Below, piece after piece: positions 16,854-25,155 of a stretch of DNA of 64,000 nt. The notes under the pieces were generated by a model. That model did not search any database and had not been told where the DNA came from. It saw only the letters and a program-made list of their open reading frames with translations. This DNA is from an uncultured Victivallis sp. (GTDB lineage: Bacteria > Verrucomicrobiota > Lentisphaeria > Victivallales > Victivallaceae). The stretch lies in the NCBI GenBank assembly GCA_944389895.1, contig CALXOA010000119.1, forward strand, positions 26,548 to 90,547, in the 5' to 3' direction. How positions within the stretch are numbered: position 1 is the first letter of the stretch; each line of letters starts with the position of its first letter. A program made the translations under genes and the position numbers.

Positions 16854-18512
16854 ATGAATATCGACAACCACCCGCTGCGTACGCCCTGGCTGCTGGCCGG
16901 AGCGGCAGTGGTGCTTCTGCTGCCGATCATCATCCTGACGGATCTGCCGCAACGCGATGTTCTATGCCGCTATGCGCCGATGGCCGACGCGATTGCTGCC
17001 GGGGAGTGGGATTTTGCGTTTCATCCCCGGATTCCCCCGCTCTTTCCCCTGCTTGCGGGGGGAATCGCGTGGTTGTTCGACTGCAATGGATTTCTGGCCG
17101 CAAAACTGGCCAGCATGTTCTGCATGGCGGTGACCGTATTCCCGTTGTATGCGCTCTTCCGGCGTGTCTTTCAGGAGAGAACCGCGTGGATCGGCTGCAT
17201 TTTATTTCTCTTCTGTTCCTATCTGCTGCGGCTCGCCTCAGCCGGATTGCGCGAAAGCGCAAAGACCTTTGGCTTCCTCTGGGCTGTATACGCCCTGCTC
17301 GTCATCTATCAGGAAAGACAGCGGTGGCGCGGCTATCTGATGCTCGGAGTCGCCTCCGCCTGGATGATGGCGATCCGGGACGACAGCGTGCTGATCGCGG
17401 GCTGTCTCTGGCTCGCGGCGTTGATCCTTGAGTTGCGGCGTTTCCGTGCCGTTCCGTACCGGAGCTGTGCCGCTGCGGGTATGATTCTTCTGCTGCTTGC
17501 ACCTCTGCTGTATGGAAATTACCGGAGTACGGGGTACCCTGTTCCGAGTGCACGTTTCGCTCTGATCGCTTCCAGCCTGATTCCGCCGTATCTGTTTGGC
17601 GGTTCTCCCGTTGGGAAAGCGCAGGAGTCTGCTCCCGCGACGAAGGTTCCAGGAAAAACCGCGTCGCAGCTTGCTCCATCCTCCCCTTCCCTGCCACCTC
17701 CCCCCGAACCTGCTCCGCCACCTCCGCCGGCACCGTCAAACGTTCAGCTTATCGAAGAATTCTGCATGTCGCTCTTCAAAGGGCTTTATCCGGTATTTTT
17801 CATTCCCGCACTGCTGGTGATCGTGTTGCGGTTCCGCCGCCGGGAGTGGACCCCGTCGGAAACGCTGTTGCTGGCGGCACTGGCCGGACACACGCTGCTG
17901 CTGATCGCCCAGATTCTGATCTTCGACCGTCGTCTTTTCGTGTCACGCCGATATCTGCTTCCGGCTGCGCCCCTTGCGTTCGGCTGGTCCGCGCTTTTTC
18001 TCGAATGGTTGTACAAAGAGTTCCTCAGGCGACTGCCGCAGCCGTCTGGACGCAAGGTCTTCGCCCTGTGTTGCATCGCGCTGGGGATCGGACTCTATTG
18101 TGACGCGCTGGCCCCTCAGCTCAAACAACGTTTTTCCGACACCCATGCTCCCGGCCGCATGGCCGTGCTGAAATGGAGCGGGCGGTTGCGTCGCGAATAC
18201 CACGGTCCGAAGCGCAGCGGAATCGTTCCGCAGAAACATTTTGAATACAGAACGTTCCGACGGCCTCTGGTCGTCTGCCGCGAGCTGCCGGAACTGGGAT
18301 ATCTTGCTGGAGGCGAAACACTTCTGCTGACACCACGAGAAGCATATCTGCGTCAAATCGACGCAGATTACCTCGCCGATGAGCTCCCGGTTTCAGCCCC
18401 GATTCCGGTTTACCACGGATATAAGGCGATCGCATCTTTTGAAGAATGCGGCAAACGTTATGTCCTCTGGGAAAGTCTGAGGATACCCAACCGGGAGGGG
18501 AGTGAAAAATGA
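16854..18512 (+). CDS. GT39-like membrane glycosyltransferase
   Basis: 552 residues. I chose the ATG at 16854 (MNIDNHPLRTP) because GGAGA lies seven bases ahead; the frame is open 42 codons further upstream without a ribosome site. There are about ten membrane helices. The first periplasmic loop has an acidic residue after the first helix (TDLPQRDVLCRYAPMADAI) and HPRIPPLFPLLAGG, a layout typical of ArnT/PMT-like family 39 polyprenyl-phosphate-sugar transferases. A proline-rich loop (about residues 277-297) interrupts the helices. The stop overlaps the next gene's start (ATGA), so it is translationally coupled to the WbaP-like gene. The likely role is sugar transfer during surface glycan or glycoprotein synthesis; the substrate is unknown. 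Confidence 0.75.
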   Translation: MNIDNHPLRTPWLLAGAAVVLLLPIIILTDLPQRDVLCRYAPMADAIAAGEWDFAFHPRIPPLFPLLAGGIAWLFDCNGFLAAKLASMFCMAVTVFPLYALFRRVFQERTAWIGCILFLFCSYLLRLASAGLRESAKTFGFLWAVYALLVIYQERQRWRGYLMLGVASAWMMAIRDDSVLIAGCLWLAALILELRRFRAVPYRSCAAAGMILLLLAPLLYGNYRSTGYPVPSARFALIASSLIPPYLFGGSPVGKAQESAPATKVPGKTASQLAPSSPSLPPPPEPAPPPPPAPSNVQLIEEFCMSLFKGLYPVFFIPALLVIVLRFRRREWTPSETLLLAALAGHTLLLIAQILIFDRRLFVSRRYLLPAAPLAFGWSALFLEWLYKEFLRRLPQPSGRKVFALCCIALGIGLYCDALAPQLKQRFSDTHAPGRMAVLKWSGRLRREYHGPKRSGIVPQKHFEYRTFRRPLVVCRELPELGYLAGGETLLLTPREAYLRQIDADYLADELPVSAPIPVYHGYKAIASFEECGKRYVLWESLRIPNREGSEK

Positions 18513-19918
18513 CTGCTGCGAGAATCCGGGTAATTCTCCTCGCCCTGACAGACCTCCTGGGCATGGCCGGCATCTGGATGGCGACGGCAGCCATCTATCA
18601 ATATTTCGGAGGAGAGTATCCTCTCAAAATCTACTGCAGGCTCTGGCCGGTGCTGCCGCTCTTTCTGTGCTGTAACGGTTTCATCCGGCTCTATCACGGC
18701 AACTTCTTCTACCCGGGAAACGCGCTGCCGCCGGTCGAAGAAATCCGCCGGTTGTTCTTTTCCGTCTCCCTGACCTATCTGCTGTTGCTCTCCTACCTTC
18801 TGTTGTCGCGTCACACTCACGAGTATTCGCGCGCAGTGGTCCTGATCAGCTGGATGATCAGTTGCATGCTGATCATGCCGCTGCGCAACCTGACCCGGAT
18901 TCTGATGAAAAAACTCGGGATCGGCCAGATCCGGATTCTGATCGCAGGAGCCGGGCGGACCGGCCAGCAGCTTGCGGAAGACCTCGACGACGATTTCCAT
19001 TTCGGCTTCCAGGTAGTCGGGTTCCTGGACGACAACCCGAACCGGCTCGCAAACACCCGGTTCAAAGGCATGCGTCTCGGCGGTCTGAAAGATGCGATCC
19101 CCTGCGCGAAGGAGGCCGGGCAGATCCATTATCTGGTCTGTTGTCTGCCGTTGCAGGTTACCCAGAGCTGGCTGCACGACTACATGCGTTACTTCACTCA
19201 TCTGACCATCATCCCGGACAATCAGATCTTTCCGATCTCCTGGTCCTACCCGACCAACCTGCAGGGTTTTGCCGGTCTGGAACTGCGCAATCAACTGCTG
19301 CTTCCTGGACCACGGATTCTGAAATCCCTGCTGGAGATCTTTCTCTCTTTCTGCGGACTGTTGCTGTTGTGGCCGCTCTTCCTGCTGCTGGCGCTGCTGG
19401 TAAAATGTTCCAGCCCGGGGCCGATCTTCTATCGGGCCAGGCGCCTCGGTCTTCACGGCCGCCCACTCCAGGTCTGGAAGTTCCGAACGATGTACCGCGA
19501 CGCCGACGACCGACTTGAGAAGCTGCTCGAGGAGAATCCTGAGTTCGGTCGCCAGTGGCGACTCAAATTCAAGCTCGACAACGACCCGCGGGTCACGCCG
19601 CTCGGACGTTACCTGCGCAAAACCAGCCTGGACGAGTTGCCCCAGCTCTTCAACGTGCTGCTCGGAGAGATGGCAATGATCGGCCCCCGTCCGATCGTCG
19701 AAGAGGAAAAGAGTTATTATGGAGACAATTACAATGTCTTTTCCCGTGTCAAACCGGGCATTACCGGGTTGTGGCAGGTATCCGGACGCAGCGACAATTG
19801 CTACGATCGCCGGGTAACGCTTGACATGTATTACATCATCAACTGGTCCATCTGGCTGGATATCCATATTCTCTTTCGTACTCTGCTCGAAGTAGTGCGG
19901 TGCCGCGGAGCAAGATAA
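18509..19918 (+). CDS. Undecaprenyl-phosphate sugar phosphotransferase (WbaP-like)
   Basis: 469 residues. The N-terminal half has four to five membrane helices and a CoA-binding-like Rossmann segment (IRILIAGAGRTGQQLAEDL, VVGFLDDNP). The C-terminal half is the bacterial sugar transferase domain: one helix, SSPGPIFYRARRLGLHGRPL, WKFRTMYRDAD, DPRVTPLGRYLRKTSLDELPQ, MIGPRPIV and RVKPGITGLWQVSGRS. Length and order match WbaP/WcaJ polyprenyl glycosylphosphotransferases, which load the first sugar-1-phosphate onto undecaprenyl phosphate at the inner membrane. It overlaps the upstream GT39-like gene by four bases. Which sugar is transferred cannot be told. No further polysaccharide genes follow before the next regulator. 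Confidence 0.9.
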   Translation: MTAARIRVILLALTDLLGMAGIWMATAAIYQYFGGEYPLKIYCRLWPVLPLFLCCNGFIRLYHGNFFYPGNALPPVEEIRRLFFSVSLTYLLLLSYLLLSRHTHEYSRAVVLISWMISCMLIMPLRNLTRILMKKLGIGQIRILIAGAGRTGQQLAEDLDDDFHFGFQVVGFLDDNPNRLANTRFKGMRLGGLKDAIPCAKEAGQIHYLVCCLPLQVTQSWLHDYMRYFTHLTIIPDNQIFPISWSYPTNLQGFAGLELRNQLLLPGPRILKSLLEIFLSFCGLLLLWPLFLLLALLVKCSSPGPIFYRARRLGLHGRPLQVWKFRTMYRDADDRLEKLLEENPEFGRQWRLKFKLDNDPRVTPLGRYLRKTSLDELPQLFNVLLGEMAMIGPRPIVEEEKSYYGDNYNVFSRVKPGITGLWQVSGRSDNCYDRRVTLDMYYIINWSIWLDIHILFRTLLEVVRCRGAR

Positions 19919-20251
19919 AGTAAAAAAACAAGAGAATCGCTGTTCTCTGCGCCGTTTCATTAGCGTCACTACTCTCTCCGCCGGCAGTTTTCCTTCCGGA
20001 TATCCAGGATCGAAACCATATGGAAACTCTCCGGAATCATCAGAAAAAATCAACTGCGGGGGAGGAAACCGGGCAAGCCGGATGGGCTCACATCGGAACG
20101 GAGAAAATCCCATATCGTATTTTCCCCCTGGCCTCAACCCCATATCATATATTATCAATATCATTCGTGCGCGTTGCTTCCCTCTGTACCGGCAGGTTAC
20201 GTCCAGAGGAAATTCGTTCACGATGTCCCTTTGCGGGCTCCCCTTCTCCAG
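19919..20251. other. Intergenic region, no gene seen
   Basis: 333 bases between the convergent WbaP-like gene and the GntR-type regulator. A weak hairpin (AGAGAA / TTCTCT, 19931-19948) follows the WbaP stop without a T-run. Two similar AT-rich patches (CCCATATCGTATTTTC at about 20107 and CCCATATCATATATTA at about 20140) are present. Nothing codes convincingly. Confidence 0.5.
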
Positions 20252-21274
20252 TCAATGACGAAACACGGCAGGAAGCGCAGCCGATCTCACTTTGCCCCCT
20301 CCGGTAATCGCAGCGATCAACCGTTCCGCGACCAGTTCCCCGCAACGGCGCCGCGGAGCAACGACAACCGGCCGCGGTGAAGGTAGACCGGGCAGATCCA
20401 ATCCATCGCATCCGACGACCGGAATATCGATGCCACGTTCTGCAAGTAACTTCAGCAGACCGGGTAGCTGGTGATCATAGGCGGCCAGCAGCGCATCCGG
20501 GGTAGTCCGCTCCAGTACCCGGGCCAAAGCATCGCGCCCGCTGCCCGCCAACGGCCGGACATGGCCAACCAGAGCCGGATCCAGCTGGAAATAATTCTGA
20601 ATCGCTCTGCGATAGGCGTCGAATTTCCGCAAGACGCCGGGATCGGTATAGCTCTGAGCCTGACCGATGAAAGCGATCCGGCGGCAGCCGTGCGAGGCCA
20701 GAAAATCGACCGCGTCACGAATCCCGCGCTCAAAATCGAAAACCACCTGCGGAACCGCCGCGTCAAAGACCGGATCACACGCGGTGATGAAAGGAACCCG
20801 TTCCGCCGCGACACGGTCCAGCAGCCGTTTTTCCCCGATGCCGAGCACCACCCGGCCGCTCGCCCGGATCATCGAGAATCCGTCCAACCTGAGCAGCCCG
20901 GTTTCGCAGTCAGACTCGAGCATGTTCAACACCGGCCGAAAACCGCCGGCGGCAAGTCCGCCGACCAGCCCGGACCAGATCTCCCCCCAGAACGGATGGT
21001 TGAAAATCGACGGAAATCCCTCAAATATCACCTCGATCAACCGCCCGTCGGGCCGGAATCCTCCCGGAGCGGCGGCCACCCGGGTTCCGGCCCGCCTCCG
21101 CCGTTCCAGCATTCCCTCGGCCACCAGTCGTGCCACCGCCTTGTCGATCGTCTTGAAATTGACACCAAACTCCGTCGCCAGTTCCCGCGACGAAGGCAGA
21201 AGCCCCGTATAGAGTCCATCGGTAATCCGCCGTCGCAGTTCCGCCGCAATCGCGGGTTGTTTGCACTCTTTCAT
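20252..21274 (-). CDS. GntR-type repressor with LacI-like sugar-binding domain
   Basis: 340 residues from the ATG at 21274 (MKECKQPAIAAEL), preceded by GGAGG seven bases away. Residues 5-75 are a GntR winged helix (LPSSRELATEFGVNFKTIDKAVARLVAEGMLERR). The rest is a periplasmic-binding-protein-like effector domain of the LacI/GalR kind (EVIFEGFPSIFNHPFWGEIWSGLVGG, HGCRRIAFIGQAQSY, PDALLAAYDHQLPGLLKLLAERG, VVGCDGLDLPG). It is transcribed away from the galactosidase operon and probably represses it, with the ligand a sugar or sugar acid released by that pathway. Target and ligand are inferred from position. Confidence 0.88.
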   Translation of the reverse strand: MKECKQPAIAAELRRRITDGLYTGLLPSSRELATEFGVNFKTIDKAVARLVAEGMLERRRRAGTRVAAAPGGFRPDGRLIEVIFEGFPSIFNHPFWGEIWSGLVGGLAAGGFRPVLNMLESDCETGLLRLDGFSMIRASGRVVLGIGEKRLLDRVAAERVPFITACDPVFDAAVPQVVFDFERGIRDAVDFLASHGCRRIAFIGQAQSYTDPGVLRKFDAYRRAIQNYFQLDPALVGHVRPLAGSGRDALARVLERTTPDALLAAYDHQLPGLLKLLAERGIDIPVVGCDGLDLPGLPSPRPVVVAPRRRCGELVAERLIAAITGGGKVRSAALPAVFRH

Positions 21275-21303
21275 CCCGAATCCTCCGATAACGTCACTTC
21301 CGC

Positions 21304-21359
21304 TATAAAACCATACCACCATCGGGAGAAAATGCAATATAAAACCATGGTGGAACCAT
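21304..21359. promoter_or_regulatory. Candidate operator between gntR-type gene and galactosidase operon
   Basis: Two related sites start with AAAACCAT, at about 21307 and 21341. The second continues into the inverted repeat ATGGT-GGA-ACCAT (21347-21359); the first has ACCACCAT. They lie between the regulator start and the plus-strand promoter, where a divergently encoded repressor would bind. Confidence 0.45.
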
Positions 21360-21388
21360 CATATTTCCATTTTCTTCCGGAAAATGCA

Positions 21389-21417
21389 TTGACAGACCCG
21401 CCGTGTTATCGTATAAT
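21389..21417 (+). promoter_or_regulatory. Consensus sigma-70 promoter of the galactosidase operon
   Basis: TTGACA (21389-21394), exactly 17 bases, TATAAT (21412-21417). Both hexamers match the consensus perfectly. It lies 45 bases upstream of the first gene, so strong transcription held down by a repressor is expected. Confidence 0.8.
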
Positions 21418-21462
21418 GAATCCCGGAAACCATTCACGCCAGAAAACAGGAGAACCATCACC

Positions 21463-22506
21463 ATGTCGAATGTAAAAACACCGGCCACCGTGATCGAACG
21501 ACCGGGAGAAGCCGCCTTCCGCGAAGTCACGTTGACCCCGAAACGGGCCGATACCGTCGTCTGCCGGACCATGATGAGCGCCATCAGTACCGGAACCGAC
21601 ATGAAAACCTACCACGGGCTGCAACATCCGGAACAGTGTTACTACCCGCTGGTGCCCGGTTACGAGAACATGGGCGTCGTGGTTGAAGAAGGTTCCTATG
21701 CGCCGGGGCTGCACAAAGGCGACCGGGTGATGATCAACGAATGTCGCAAATACCAGGACTGCTGCGCAGCCTGGGGCGGCGGCACCCTGCTGGTTCACAA
21801 GGACGCCGACAATGCCGGCGGTGCCGGAGACCCGCTCTGCAAAGTACCCGACAACGTCTCCGATGCCGACGCGGTACTCGCCTATCTCGCCTGTGTACCG
21901 TTGAAGGGAATTGAGCGTTTCCAGCTGCGTCCGACCGACACTGTCCTCGTATTCGGTGCCGGCATGGTCGGGTTGAGCGCGGTGCAGATTCTGAAGATCA
22001 AATGCCCTGGAATCACGGTCATCTCGGTCGAACCGAATCCCTTCCGGCGTGCAATCGCCGAAAAGTACGCCGATCATGTGATTCCCTTCGGAGAGGAGGG
22101 AATCCGAAAGCTTCTCGACATCACCGGCGGCAAAAAAGCGGACAAGATCATCGAATGCTCCGGAAATCCGGAAGTCCCCGGGGTACTCCACCGCTATATC
22201 AAGGATGGCGGCTGGGGAGACGATGATGAGCCGGGACACATCCACCTCAACGGCGACTATCCGGAAAAACTGGTGTTCGACCACTATCACCGCTGGTTCG
22301 TCAAGAACGTCAATATGTCGATGACCTGCGCAATCAAATGGAAAGGCAAGCCGCAGATCCTCGCCTGGATGAGCGAAGGGAAGTTCACCACGAAACACCT
22401 GCCGATCGAAGTGTGGCCCGCAGGCAAGGCAAAGGAGGCATTCGCATACCAGTCGAAACACGGCAGCGATGTATTCAAGATTCTCTTTGACTGGAGGGAC
22501 CTGTGA
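21463..22506 (+). CDS. Zinc-type alcohol/polyol dehydrogenase family protein (MDR)
   Basis: 347 residues from the ATG at 21463, with CAGGAG upstream; the frame opens 20 codons earlier inside the promoter, so that start is rejected. The N-terminal GroES-like half contains PLVPGYENMGVVVEEG and GDRVMINECRKYQDCCAAWGGG. The C-terminal Rossmann half has VLVFGAGMVGLSAVQILK and ISVEPNPFRRAIAEKYADHVI. This is the medium-chain dehydrogenase fold, related to sorbitol/threonine dehydrogenases, oxidising a secondary alcohol of a sugar or polyol with NAD(P). The usual structural four-cysteine zinc loop is not evident. First gene of a five-gene operon; its substrate probably comes from the galactosidase or GH57-like enzyme downstream. 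Confidence 0.85.
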   Translation: MSNVKTPATVIERPGEAAFREVTLTPKRADTVVCRTMMSAISTGTDMKTYHGLQHPEQCYYPLVPGYENMGVVVEEGSYAPGLHKGDRVMINECRKYQDCCAAWGGGTLLVHKDADNAGGAGDPLCKVPDNVSDADAVLAYLACVPLKGIERFQLRPTDTVLVFGAGMVGLSAVQILKIKCPGITVISVEPNPFRRAIAEKYADHVIPFGEEGIRKLLDITGGKKADKIIECSGNPEVPGVLHRYIKDGGWGDDDEPGHIHLNGDYPEKLVFDHYHRWFVKNVNMSMTCAIKWKGKPQILAWMSEGKFTTKHLPIEVWPAGKAKEAFAYQSKHGSDVFKILFDWRDL

Positions 22507-23327
22507 TGATGCAACTCGGCAACGCCGCCTGGGGATTGCGTGAAACCCCGCTGGAACGGCAGGCGGAACTCACCGCCTCCATGGGACTCGAGCTGCTGGA
22601 GCTTTCCATCGCCGGGTATGAGCGTGATTACCTCCAGCTGGACGCGGGTCCGGAGCAACTTGAAAACGTCCGTAACATCTTTAAGCGGCATCAGATCCGA
22701 CTCGAGTGCGCCTGTACCGGAAACGATTTTACCGGAGACACCGTTGACGAGGAAGTCACGAAAGTCCGGCGCGTGATCGACATCGCAGCGGAACTCGGTG
22801 TGAAGCGACTGCGGATCTTCGCCGGGTTCTCTTCCGACAGCGTAGTCCACGGCGATCGGTTCACCACATTGCTCGATGCTCTCAGATGTGTCGCAGAGCA
22901 CGCGGAAAAATGCGGGGTGCTGCTCGCGGTGGAAACCCACGGCGGCGTCACCGTCAAAGAAAACGGCGTTCATGTCCATTACGCCAGCGTCAGTACCCGT
23001 GCCGACTGCTGGCAGGAGATGCTGAAAACCGGAGTCAGCATCAATTTCGATCCGGCCAACCTCGCCGCGGTCGGAGCCGCCGATCCGACGGCCTTCTACC
23101 GGCGTTTCCGCGAGGCGATCCGGTATGTTCACCTGAAGGATTTCCGGAGCGTACCGGGCGGGGTTCTGCCGGCGGCCTGCGGGGAAGGTCGCCTCAACTG
23201 GCCGGAACTCCTCAAAACTCTGACCGACTATGACGGGCCGGCATTGATCGAATATGAGATCACCGGGGATGTCGAGGATGGAATGCGCCGCAGCCTTGCC
23301 TTTCTCCGGGCCGGGGGTGTCCGGTGA
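22506..23327 (+). CDS. Sugar phosphate isomerase/epimerase family protein
   Basis: 273 residues. GGAGGG lies eight bases ahead, and the ATG at 22506 overlaps the previous stop in TGATG. The fold is the AP-endonuclease-2-type TIM barrel: MGLELLELSIAGYE, the cluster VKRLRIFAGFSSD, LLAVETHGGV (metal-ligand Glu), VSINFDPANLAAVGA, IRYVHLKDF and PALIEYEITGD. Family members isomerise or epimerise sugars, keto-sugars or inosose with a divalent metal. Coupling to an MDR dehydrogenase is a common pairing for 3-keto-sugar or polyol metabolism. The exact reaction is not determinable here. Confidence 0.85.
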   Translation: MMQLGNAAWGLRETPLERQAELTASMGLELLELSIAGYERDYLQLDAGPEQLENVRNIFKRHQIRLECACTGNDFTGDTVDEEVTKVRRVIDIAAELGVKRLRIFAGFSSDSVVHGDRFTTLLDALRCVAEHAEKCGVLLAVETHGGVTVKENGVHVHYASVSTRADCWQEMLKTGVSINFDPANLAAVGAADPTAFYRRFREAIRYVHLKDFRSVPGGVLPAACGEGRLNWPELLKTLTDYDGPALIEYEITGDVEDGMRRSLAFLRAGGVR

Positions 23328-25123
23328 TCGAGATCGACGGCAAGGTGTTCTGCGCCGCGCTGACACCGGAACTCGGAATCGATGGAAAATGGCTCGACCA
23401 GGCAGCCTGTGCCCGGCGCGGGATCCGTCTCATCGAAACCCGAACGGCCACTCCCGGCGGCATCACCCGGCGCCTGACACTTGAGAACGGGGGGGAGGGA
23501 TTTCGTCTCGACGGGTTCCGTTATCGGCAGAGTGGTCGCAGGGGAGATTTTCTCGATCTGCCCGGAGACCGGGTCCGGCTTTATCTCGGCGGCTGGACGA
23601 TGGCGACGCCGTGCGGCGCCAGACGGCGGGGAGATTTCGACTTCGAGTTCGACCCGGAATACCTCCGCTTCGCGGTTGCCGAACCGGGGGACTACGATCG
23701 CAGCGCCCCCGACCGCTTCCGGGCGGAAAACGTACTTCTCATCGCCGATGCGGAAAGAGAAACCGGACTGTTGATCGGTTTCATCACCACCGCGGACCAG
23801 TCCGGGCGTTTCACGCTCCGGCTGGATGATCACGGAGTCTCAGAACTTTCGATCATCTCCGGCGGGGACGGCCGGGCGGTGGACCCCGGCGAGACGGTGA
23901 GTTCCGAAGAGATCCTCTTCCTCGCCGGAACCGATACCGAAAAGCTCCTCGAAACCTACGCGGAACTCTGGGGCGAACGCATGCACGCCCGACTCGGCCG
24001 CCCCGGGGTTCCAACCGGCTGGTGCAGCTGGTACTACTACTTCGACGCGGTGACCGAAAAAGACATCCATGAAAACATCGACTGGCTCGCACGTCACCGG
24101 GAAGAGTATCCGCTGGAATACATCCAGCTCGACGACGGATACCAGTCGGCACTCGGGGACTGGCTCGTGACCAATCGGAAGTTTCCGCACGGACTCGGAG
24201 CGCTTGCCACCCGGATCCGGGCGGCCGGTTTCAAACCGGCGCTCTGGTTCGGCCCCTTCATGGTCGAGGAATCGGCAGTGCTTTTCTCGGAACATCCCGA
24301 ATGGCTGATCCACAATCCGGCAGGAGAGATCTGCTTTCCCTTCCAGTGGCGCAGCGGACGCGTGGCAGTGCTCGACGGAACCCATCCGGGAGTGCAACAG
24401 CATTTCCGCGACCTCTTCCGGCAGGTACGCAAACTCGGTTTCGAATACCTGAAACTGGATTTCCTGATGCTCGCCTCCAGTGTGCGCGACGGGGTTCTCT
24501 TCGACCGTAAAGCGACCCGGGCACAGGCGCTGCGGCGCGGGTTGGCGGCGATCCGGGAGGGATTCGGCGAGGACGGATTTCTCCTCGGCTGCACCGCACC
24601 GCTCGGTCCGGTTGCCGGACTGGTTGACGGGGAGAGAACATCGACCGACATCACACCATACTGGCGGGGAGAAGGACATTGCTGCGACGAGGCGCCGACT
24701 GTGCCGAATGTCTGCCGCAACGTCATCAACCGCGCCTACCTGAACCACAGGGTCTGGTTGAATGACCCTGACACGCACATCGCCCGGAGCGACAACACCA
24801 GCCTCACCGCGAACGAAGTGGAGTTGTGGACCGAAGCGATCCGTTTGACCGGTGGACTGCTGCTCCTTTCCGACCGTTTCGAAACGCTCTCCCCGGAGCG
24901 GGCGGCACTGTCCCGGCGGCTGCTCGCGGAACCGGACGCCTTCGAGTGCCGTCCTCTCGATCGCCTCAAGCATACCCGGCCCGAAGTCTGGCTCGCAACC
25001 CATCGCCTCACGGGGAAACGGATTCTAGGCCTCTTCAATTTCGAGGATTTCGAACGGAAGATCGAATGCATTCACGGAGCGGCAGACGTGCCTGCGCACA
25101 GTTGCCGTCTACTTGAACTCTAA
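23324..25123 (+). CDS. GH36-like alpha-galactosidase
   Basis: 599 residues, GTG start overlapping the previous stop (GTGA). An N-terminal beta-sandwich (residues 1-220) is followed by the clan GH-D TIM barrel: GWCSWYYYFDAVTEKDIHEN, YIQLDDGYQ, FKPALWFGPFM and the nucleophile segment EYLKLDFLM (D379). The likely acid/base is D442 in TSTDITPYW. No signal peptide is seen, so it should act in the cytoplasm on imported alpha-galactosides such as melibiose- or raffinose-like sugars. No transporter lies in this operon. The length is near the short end of family 36 and could also fit a related GH-D family. Confidence 0.88.
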   Translation: MIEIDGKVFCAALTPELGIDGKWLDQAACARRGIRLIETRTATPGGITRRLTLENGGEGFRLDGFRYRQSGRRGDFLDLPGDRVRLYLGGWTMATPCGARRRGDFDFEFDPEYLRFAVAEPGDYDRSAPDRFRAENVLLIADAERETGLLIGFITTADQSGRFTLRLDDHGVSELSIISGGDGRAVDPGETVSSEEILFLAGTDTEKLLETYAELWGERMHARLGRPGVPTGWCSWYYYFDAVTEKDIHENIDWLARHREEYPLEYIQLDDGYQSALGDWLVTNRKFPHGLGALATRIRAAGFKPALWFGPFMVEESAVLFSEHPEWLIHNPAGEICFPFQWRSGRVAVLDGTHPGVQQHFRDLFRQVRKLGFEYLKLDFLMLASSVRDGVLFDRKATRAQALRRGLAAIREGFGEDGFLLGCTAPLGPVAGLVDGERTSTDITPYWRGEGHCCDEAPTVPNVCRNVINRAYLNHRVWLNDPDTHIARSDNTSLTANEVELWTEAIRLTGGLLLLSDRFETLSPERAALSRRLLAEPDAFECRPLDRLKHTRPEVWLATHRLTGKRILGLFNFEDFERKIECIHGAADVPAHSCRLLEL

Positions 25124-25155
25124 ATTCCACACCATTCAGCAGGAGAACCCAGCCC

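Noticed and set aside
18458..20221. A 587-codon minus-strand frame opposite the WbaP-like gene
   Set aside because: Low-complexity Gln/Asp/Pro-rich translation typical of a shadow; the plus strand carries all sugar transferase motifs.
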